Positions 58,011 through 64,000 of a stretch of 64,000 nucleotides of DNA are shown one piece after another (the stretch's first letter is position 1; each line of letters starts with the position of its first letter). This DNA comes from Aphis gossypii. Its lineage: Eukaryota; Arthropoda; Insecta; Hemiptera; Aphididae. The stretch spans positions 56,874 through 120,873 of the forward strand of contig NW_026083201.1 of the NCBI RefSeq assembly GCF_020184175.1. Reading direction: 5' to 3'. The translations under genes were made by a program, and so were the position numbers. The notes under the pieces are model-generated. The model ran no database searches. It saw only the letters and a list, made by a program, of their open reading frames with translations, and was not told the origin of the DNA.

Positions 58011-59989
58011 TCACTTAGTCCATATTCAAAAAATTGAATTCTGTTATTTAAGGTTTCTAAACTAAAATATTTAAATTCTAAAATAAAGTTTCTAATTATA
58101 CTTGACATGTCATAGTTACATACACCTTCAAGTAAATCGTGTATTAAATCAACAGAATAATTATAAATAACATGAAATGAATTTACTTTATTTCAAATAC
58201 ATGATTCAACAATTCCAGTTAGTGCAACATTTTTAGTATTAACATCTTCATTATAATTATCAATATTTCTCAGATCCTCGTTTTTTTGGGAAATCTGTAC
58301 ATGACACTCTTCTTTTGAATTATGACAAAACCTACAAGGATAATTAGAAACAAAGCATTCAGTGAATCCTAGAATACTATGTAAACCTAAATTATCCCCA
58401 ACTATTAAAGCTAAACTGAAATAAATTTGATATGATTGATTATTTACAAATACATTAATACCAGATTCTTCTAAAAAGTTAATTTCTGTTATCAAATGTT
58501 TAAAGAGATTTTGATTAAAAGCTTGTTTTTTATCTAAACAATTAAACAAATATATTAAAAATATATTTTCTAATTTTGATGCGTATTCTAGAGGAAAAGA
58601 TGGTAAAGATATATAAATCGCTCCAAGTTTTTGCATTCCAGCATGGTGTAGTAAACCGACGTTTTTAGTATAAAAACGTAGTTCCGAAGTCCAGTGGCCT
58701 ATAACTATATCACGCCACCGAGTCGGACCACTAATGCCGTTTCCTGATTGGATTAGACACATCACGCCACTTCATAGACGTAGATCATCCGATTCTCCAT
58801 CACGGCATGTTCCATATAAATATGAGTCCTCATCATAGATTTAATTAGAGTTAGTTAAGAGTCAGTTAGACTTAGTCAGTGTTGTCACTTACTCTCCGGT
58901 AGTTAAGTACTTGTGCTTATGCTAACGAAAGCCTTTTCATTTATTGTTTTATCAAGTTAATAAACGTATCAATTGTCTTATTAATTTATTGTTAACTTAT
59001 ATACCTCAACTCTCCAACCTACGACGGAACGTGCATTCGTCGTAAAAGAAGCGTGCAGTAACTATCACTGGTTACTACAATGGGAACTAATGGGGTTATT
59101 AGTTTCAAATTCATCAAAATATAATAGGAACGGAAATAACATTTTGTTTGGATTTTTTTCAAGTTTTTTTTTCCACAAATTACTTTGAATTAAATTGTTA
59201 GTTATACATTTATTTTTAAGTAACTCTTCTGTATAAGTAATCATCATATTTAAAACATTTGGCATTTCAAAAAACCTTCCAAGAAGTGTAGGCAATGGTG
59301 CACTATAAGCAATAAGCATTAATAGGAGTAGAAACAGCAATAGTCCGACCATTCTCAAGTTTATCATTCCAATGATAACCGAAGTGCACAGGTTTTGGTC
59401 TAATAAATACACATAGTTCTTCTAAAGCTTTAAATCGTTGATGCTCAGTATTTAAGTTTTTAAAAGGATTGGAAATTGTATTGAACATTGCATTTATTTC
59501 AAAAGTTGATATATCATTAATCTGTAACTGAGTATTTATATTATTACGAAGCTGTGGTAAAAAATCATTTAAAAATGAGGTGAAATCATCAATAATAGTT
59601 TGAATTTTATTTCTCGGCACTCCTGATTCATTATACCATTTTGATAATAACACTATTGCTTTATTATAGACAAAAGACTCATAATTTTCAATTATATTAT
59701 TGTTGGTCGATCGAGAATCATTCACATTTAAATTATCAGTTTCGTGATTAATATTTACATGTTCAATAGGAGGAGTTTGAATATTTTTTGGATTTAAAAT
59801 TGTTTGTTCATTCAAGTTATTACCCTGAACTTTAACATGCTTTTTAAATGATTTAATACAGCTAAAAGTTCTAAAACAATTAATTTCAAAACATTTATAA
59901 GGAGAAATATGTGGATGGTAAATTTTAAGATGTAGAAATAATAAATCATAATTACTGAATTGAGAAAAGCATTGAAAACATTGAGGCAT
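58011..59989 (-). pseudogene. C2H2-finger transposon-type ORF, split by solo LTR
   Basis: Begins MPQCFQCFSQFSNYDLLFLH, a C2H2 finger, with a second Cys/His set (CFEINCFRTFSCIKSF). A 7-bp tandem duplication (GCTTATT repeated) at about 59312-59325 shifts the frame inside NAY|SAPLPTLLGRFFEMPN. Downstream is LLYFDEFETNNPISSH, then the solo LTR at 58647-59079. The frame then resumes with AGMQKLGAIYISLPSFP, IVGDNLGLHSILGF and YPCRFCHNSKEECHV. A TGA follows near 58190 and coding-like sequence continues to about 58011 (DLIHDLLEGVCNYDM). This matches a widespread animal family of uncharacterised proteins. No catalytic triad could be assigned. Confidence 0.7.
58647..59079. mobile_element. Solo LTR with ATGG target duplication
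   Basis: Tips TGTAGTAAACCGACG and GGTTACTACA. ATGG at 58643-58646 and 59080-59083. It contains CATATAAATATGAGT (TATA region), AATAAACG and ACGACGGAACGTGC. The first two and the tips match the solo LTR at 22706-23432, so this is a shorter member of the same family. 433 bp. Confidence 0.9.
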
Positions 59990-61150
59990 TTTTTATTAAA
60001 TTGAATATAAATTAACAATATATAATAATATGTAGGTAACTTACCTAATAAAAAAATATTATAAAAAAGAAAATACAAAAAAAATTAAATGATTTAAAGA
60101 AAAATAGTTTAAGCGCAATTATTGAAATTTAAAATCATTAATAATATTGTCAACACATTGATATTTTTTATCTGCTTTTGTAGTGATATCATAAAAGAAG
60201 TGTTGAATAAATTCCCACAAGTGGTCTGATTGTACGGGATATTTTAAATTAAGCGCAAAAAAACTTTTGAAACAAATATCTATAGCTTTTAGCGCTGTTT
60301 CTACTTTATATGTATATTTGTTTATTATTACATACGATGCAGCTACTACCAATTCATTCTAAGGATCTGAACAAAGCAAAGCAACATATGGCTGAACAGT
60401 TAACCCAAATGAAGTAGCCTTAGTTGTTTTGATATTAATAATTTCTTTTAATTGAGCAACATTCTACAAAAATAAAGTACTTATATTAAGTTCAATGATC
60501 AACATATTATTTTTATAATAACATTACTTTTAGAACAACGATGAAGCCTTCTAAAATTTCTTCATTTGACGGTCTCCAACTTTCTTTTTTTTTTTTCGTG
60601 TTCCACCAACATTAGACGATATGTTCACAGTTAAGGATAGGAATAATCTTGGGATTAAAATCAACGCAGCAGTAATATGATCTAATATGTTTATACAAAA
60701 TAGCAATTTATAATACAATATAAATAAATAAACATTGTAATAAAATCAATTATTCTATTTGCCTGGTGAATTAGATGTTTGTAGATCAGCTAATACCAAA
60801 TAGTTTGGATCTTTCATTAGTTTAGGCTTAAACTTTTTTATATAATTTGGTAGAATTCTGATCAAACTAGGAAATTTATCATAAAAGATAACTTATTTTT
60901 GGGGATACATTTCATTAAAATCCTTTTCAATCTAAAATATACATTATTATTGTATCATTATAATAGCCATTATAACCCACTAATGAATACCTATTATTTC
61001 TAAGTATAAATCAAAAAACAATGTAAATAATTTTAAAATTACCTACAATAAGTTTTTATAGTAAGTAAATTATGCCAATGTGCATATATTTTTAAATAAG
61101 AAGATGTAAACAATATACATGAAAGCTACCATGTATTTAATACAATTTAT

Positions 61151-61311
61151 CAATCTTAAAAATATTCATGTATAACATTATGTGGGTAAATTAAAAGCTG
61201 CAATTTGTAAGAAAAATAATACAATAATATTATATTATTGTATTATTTTTCTTACAAATTGCAGCTTTTAATTTACCCACATAATGTTATAAATGAATAT
61301 TTTTAAGATTG
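61151..61311. repeat. 161-bp near-perfect palindrome
   Basis: CAATCTTAAAAATATTCATG starts the left arm; the right arm ends with its complement. About 80-bp arms meet at ATAATATTATAT with no spacer and have only one or two mismatches (GTATAAC against ATAAATG). It lies in an intron-like gap of the SAM gene. It would form a long hairpin in DNA or RNA. Confidence 0.9.
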
Positions 61312-62708
61312 ATTGTACTAAGTTTCACTAACCAACTGATAACCTTGACCATCCCTAATAGATGGAAATTCTTTAAAATAATATAGTTCTTCTTTGAAAG
61401 CCATCATTTCTTTGTATCTATAGTTCTTAGTAATGTTCCATTTTTCAACAACAATATTCATGGGTTCGTGATTATTTTTTAACCAAAGTATATCATTCTC
61501 AATAGCTCCTAAATGTTATGCTAAAATTAAAAACTATTTTATAAGTACAGATATTAATAATATAATAATATACGAACCTTGATTAACAATAATATCAGTA
61601 GTATTTATGATCCTCTCAGACTCTTTTAAGATGTTATTATTTAATTTTCGAATATCTTTTCGAACATTAGAATAACGATCCCACAACTTTCCTCTATTTG
61701 GTCTAATAAATCCATTCTCTTTCTTGTAGGGTACAAAGTAAGTATGTACTGACTCATTTGGAAAAAGTTGAACAATACTTAGAGCAAGTTGTTGTATTAT
61801 ACATATAGATAACTTTTCATTAGGATTCTTGTGAATATGGTAGTCTATAATTATTCGTACAAGCTTGTTTCTCATATTAAAAGTAAAAAAAATTATTTAT
61901 TTGATAACTTTCATATATATGTTTCCTTTCATGAGAAGAGATCAGAATTTGTTTAAGTTCTTGTGCCATAGGTTGGAGAAAAGTTTGCTAAAAAGAATAA
62001 AACATTTGATTAGAATTTATGAAAACAAATTTTTTTTCTAACCTATGATCTTGAAAATTAACAACTCAAAAATAATCATACCTCCACATTGGCTACCTCC
62101 ACTTTGTCAGAATAACTAATTTGAATATCCTTGTTATTATCGTTAATCAATTCTACTGAAGTATTAATCATGTTTACTTCAGTTATATTAAAATCCAAAT
62201 GCTGAGTCTCAGATTCATTACTACATCCCATTACATTTATTATAACATCCTATTAAAATAAATATACGTTATAGTTTCATAATATTCAAATAATATTTGG
62301 TTTAAGTAAGTACCTCAATTGCATATTTTGCTTTAGGATATTAAGTTGGTTAGTAAACTTTGAACGTAATCCAACTTTCGGTATTATTTCCTTAATCATA
62401 GTTTCTGTTAATGTCATCAATGAGCTTTTGTCAATTTCCTGTTCTAATTTTAAAGTATTAAAATATTGGTTATGGAATTTATTTTGAATTTGAAAATAGG
62501 TTAATAAATATTTTTCAATTATCTGTCAAGAGTAATTGATATAGAGGGGTATGAGACATAAATTAAGAAAAAAATCTCAAAATATGGAAAATACTAGAAA
62601 TAATGCTATAACACTAAATATTGAATTTAAAATATTATTCGTAGAAGATAGTTATCAGATTACTGAAATTATGACTAACAATATAAGTACATCAAATAAA
62701 TCCTATGG

Positions 62709-62922
62709 TATAGTACGCGTCACGAAAACGTGCGGATGACCGCCGCGCGCCCAGTGGCCATTTCTCGTTAGTGATATCCAAACTGTTCTAAAATGTATAG
62801 TACCTGTCAAACCAGTGGCACGCACTTGTAATATAGATCAAATATTGAGGCCCACTGGTTTTTAGAAAAATCGACAAATGGCGCGCTGCGGTCATCCGCA
62901 CGTTTTCGTGACGCGTACTATA
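62709..62922. mobile_element. MITE with about 36-bp inverted repeats
   Basis: Ends TATAGTACGCGTCACGAAAA and its exact complement at the right, with CGTGCGGATGACCGC continuing on both sides. 214 bp, GC-rich ends, non-coding. It lies in the first intron of the SAM gene. The outer TATAG is shared with the MITE at 7095. Confidence 0.88.
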
Positions 62923-63354
62923 GGCATTATTACTTCTCACTTTTTCAATATATATACTTGTATTAAATATATACCTAAATATTGTACCTTGGTACAATTC
63001 CATATTATGTAGATATGTACTAAGAATAACTTGAATTAAATTAGTATTATATCTACTAATTTTTTTGATTTCTAGCAAGTCATAGGTAATTATAAAATGA
63101 ATGGCCCTGAAAATTATGCTACACATCTATACTCAATGATCAATACCAGTGTTGGATAAAAATGTGTTATTTTCCTAGTTATTAAAATTAATTTTGATTT
63201 TATGAATGTAGAATGTATGAGAAAAACTAGAATAAGATATTTGAGAAAAAATGAATTAAATTTATTTACCTATGGTTTCCAAAGTTTTAGATAACAATTT
63301 ATTTTATTATTAAAGTTCCAAAAAATTAATACATGTACATTTTGTTGTTAAAGG

Positions 63355-63435
63355 ATAACATACAGTGCTGAACTTGGGGGGTAGGTAACAGAGTCCCATA
63401 ACTTTAATTTTGCTATGTCAAGCACTGATAACATA
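63355..63435. mobile_element. 65-bp hAT-type mini-element with 8-bp target duplication
   Basis: The element 63363-63427 runs CAGTGCTGAACTTGGGG to TATGTCAAGCACTG; the tips pair as CAGTGCT(T)GA(A)C. ATAACATA lies on both sides (63355-63362 and 63428-63435). CAGTG tips and an 8-bp duplication are the hAT hallmarks. Only 65 bp, non-coding. Confidence 0.85.
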
Positions 63436-63742
63436 ATACCTGCCTATATAATAAATGTTATACCTATAATGCTATAAATTTATATAAAAGTTCTTATACC
63501 TACTACTTATTAGCTGTTATGGACTTGAAGGTAACATTGTTTGTAAGTTTGTAAAGTCCTTAAATTTTAAAAGAAAATGTAATGTTATGAGATAAAAATA
63601 TTTCCTGGTAATTCCAATTTAAATTAAAATATTTAATGGAAGGTTTAATGTAACGAGGGAGGAGAGACATAATTTTATTACTTTTCAATTATCATTTTAC
63701 CCAACACTAGTCAACACATTAATACTTAAATAGTTTAGGTAC
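63436..63742. other. No gene seen (intron of the SAM gene)
   Basis: AT-rich. No motif beyond the splice donor (GTACCT) at the end of exon 1. Confidence 0.4.
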
Positions 63743-64000
63743 CTTTAAAATCTTCAATCAATGTATGCAAATCCCATTCTTTCAATTTTGAAACTGTATA
63801 TTCATCCATTATATTTGTCTAATCTAGGAAAATTATAGTTAGTTGAACTAAATTAATAGATAATATTAGGAGGTACCTATGTAGAAAATGTAGGTAGAGG
63901 CAAGTATAAAGTACCACTATTATTATGAACTAAAATAATGTATATTCTAGAAAAAAAACATGATTTTATTATTTATATGGACACTAGGTCATTTAAAAGT

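Larger units (their letters stand above)
60119..63809 (-). pseudogene. SAM-domain (SAMD3-like) multi-exon gene, decayed
   Basis: Pieces in order on the minus strand. 63743-63809 starts MDEYTVSKLKEWDLHTL. 62314-62522 completes a SAM-like helix bundle (LTETMIKEIIPKVGLRSKF). 62082-62249 is an acidic linker. About 61915-61988. About 61540-61863 has RIIIDYHIHKNPNEKL, VQLFPNESVHTYF and GKLWDRYSNVRKDIRKL. 61328-61508. 60770-60930 has IEKDFNEMYPQK followed by a TAA. 60540-60700 has AALILIPRLFLSL and WRPSNEEILEGF with a frameshift in an A-run. 60119-60468 has TSFGLTVQPYVALLCSD, a TAG, then VETALKAIDICFKSFFALNL and WEFIQHFFYDI. This is the layout of animal proteins labelled SAMD3-like. Some exon phases do not match as read. 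Same strand as and directly upstream of the C2H2 ORF. Confidence 0.6.

Noticed and set aside
62788..63126. 112-residue minus-strand ORF
   Set aside because: Spans a MITE end and intron sequence, no family signal.

Overview
This is a eukaryotic, very AT-rich window whose composition (many TAGGTACCTA-like words, short AT introns with GTAAGT donors) and element families look like an aphid (Hemiptera). That host assignment is inference; no host marker gene is present. I found no convincing tRNA, rRNA or CRISPR array. The window is a transposable-element graveyard with several young insertions, and most coding sequence belongs to mobile elements.

Layout. 1-3,470: 5' half of a PIF/Harbinger transposase (minus), its terminus, a Myb/SANT ORF and a second Harbinger-like terminus. 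3,470-8,740: copies of an interspersed repeat, a 541-bp tandem duplication and a small TIR element. 8,786-9,559: a six-exon small minus-strand gene, in frame over all five splices, with two exons carrying the same CxxC-x3-H-x3-C motif. 10,888-15,142: an apparently intact P element (THAP transposase in two exons, TIRs, exact 8-bp target duplication). 15,626-29,122: a 13.5-kb Ty3/gypsy errantivirus-like provirus with two LTRs and a 4-bp target duplication. It contains a nested 4.35-kb DNA transposon, a solo LTR, a MITE inside env and, most strikingly, a macro domain between RNase H and integrase.

30,060-32,110: two small inverted-repeat elements and a tandem array of about 195 bp units. 32,162-36,859: a minus-strand gene apparently split by a BED-finger hAT element (transposase 33,252-35,924). 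37,160-39,432: duplicated promoter-like segments and the fullest copy of the interspersed repeat. 40,528-42,276: decayed remnant of a virus-like element with a probable capsid-type ORF. 42,617-46,988: a ZMYM1-type hAT transposase (minus) with triplicated 72-nt exons, fused at its 3' end to a piece of another transposase family. 47,513-51,837: a second ZMYM1-type hAT with an exact 8-bp target duplication and two frameshifts. 52,481-52,902: a MITE at TTAA. 53,323-58,010: a decayed Helitron (HUH Rep and Pif1-like helicase) cut off where a minus-strand C2H2 ORF (58,011-59,989, split by a solo LTR) begins. 60,119-63,809: remains of a multi-exon SAM-like gene on the same strand, with a 161-bp perfect-looking palindrome and two MITEs in its introns.

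How the parts relate: almost every element can be ordered in time by nesting. The provirus was hit by a DNA transposon, an unrelated LTR element that later collapsed to a solo LTR, and a MITE. The same solo-LTR family also split the C2H2 ORF. The elements with the best integrity are the P element and the BED-type hAT (one in-frame stop).
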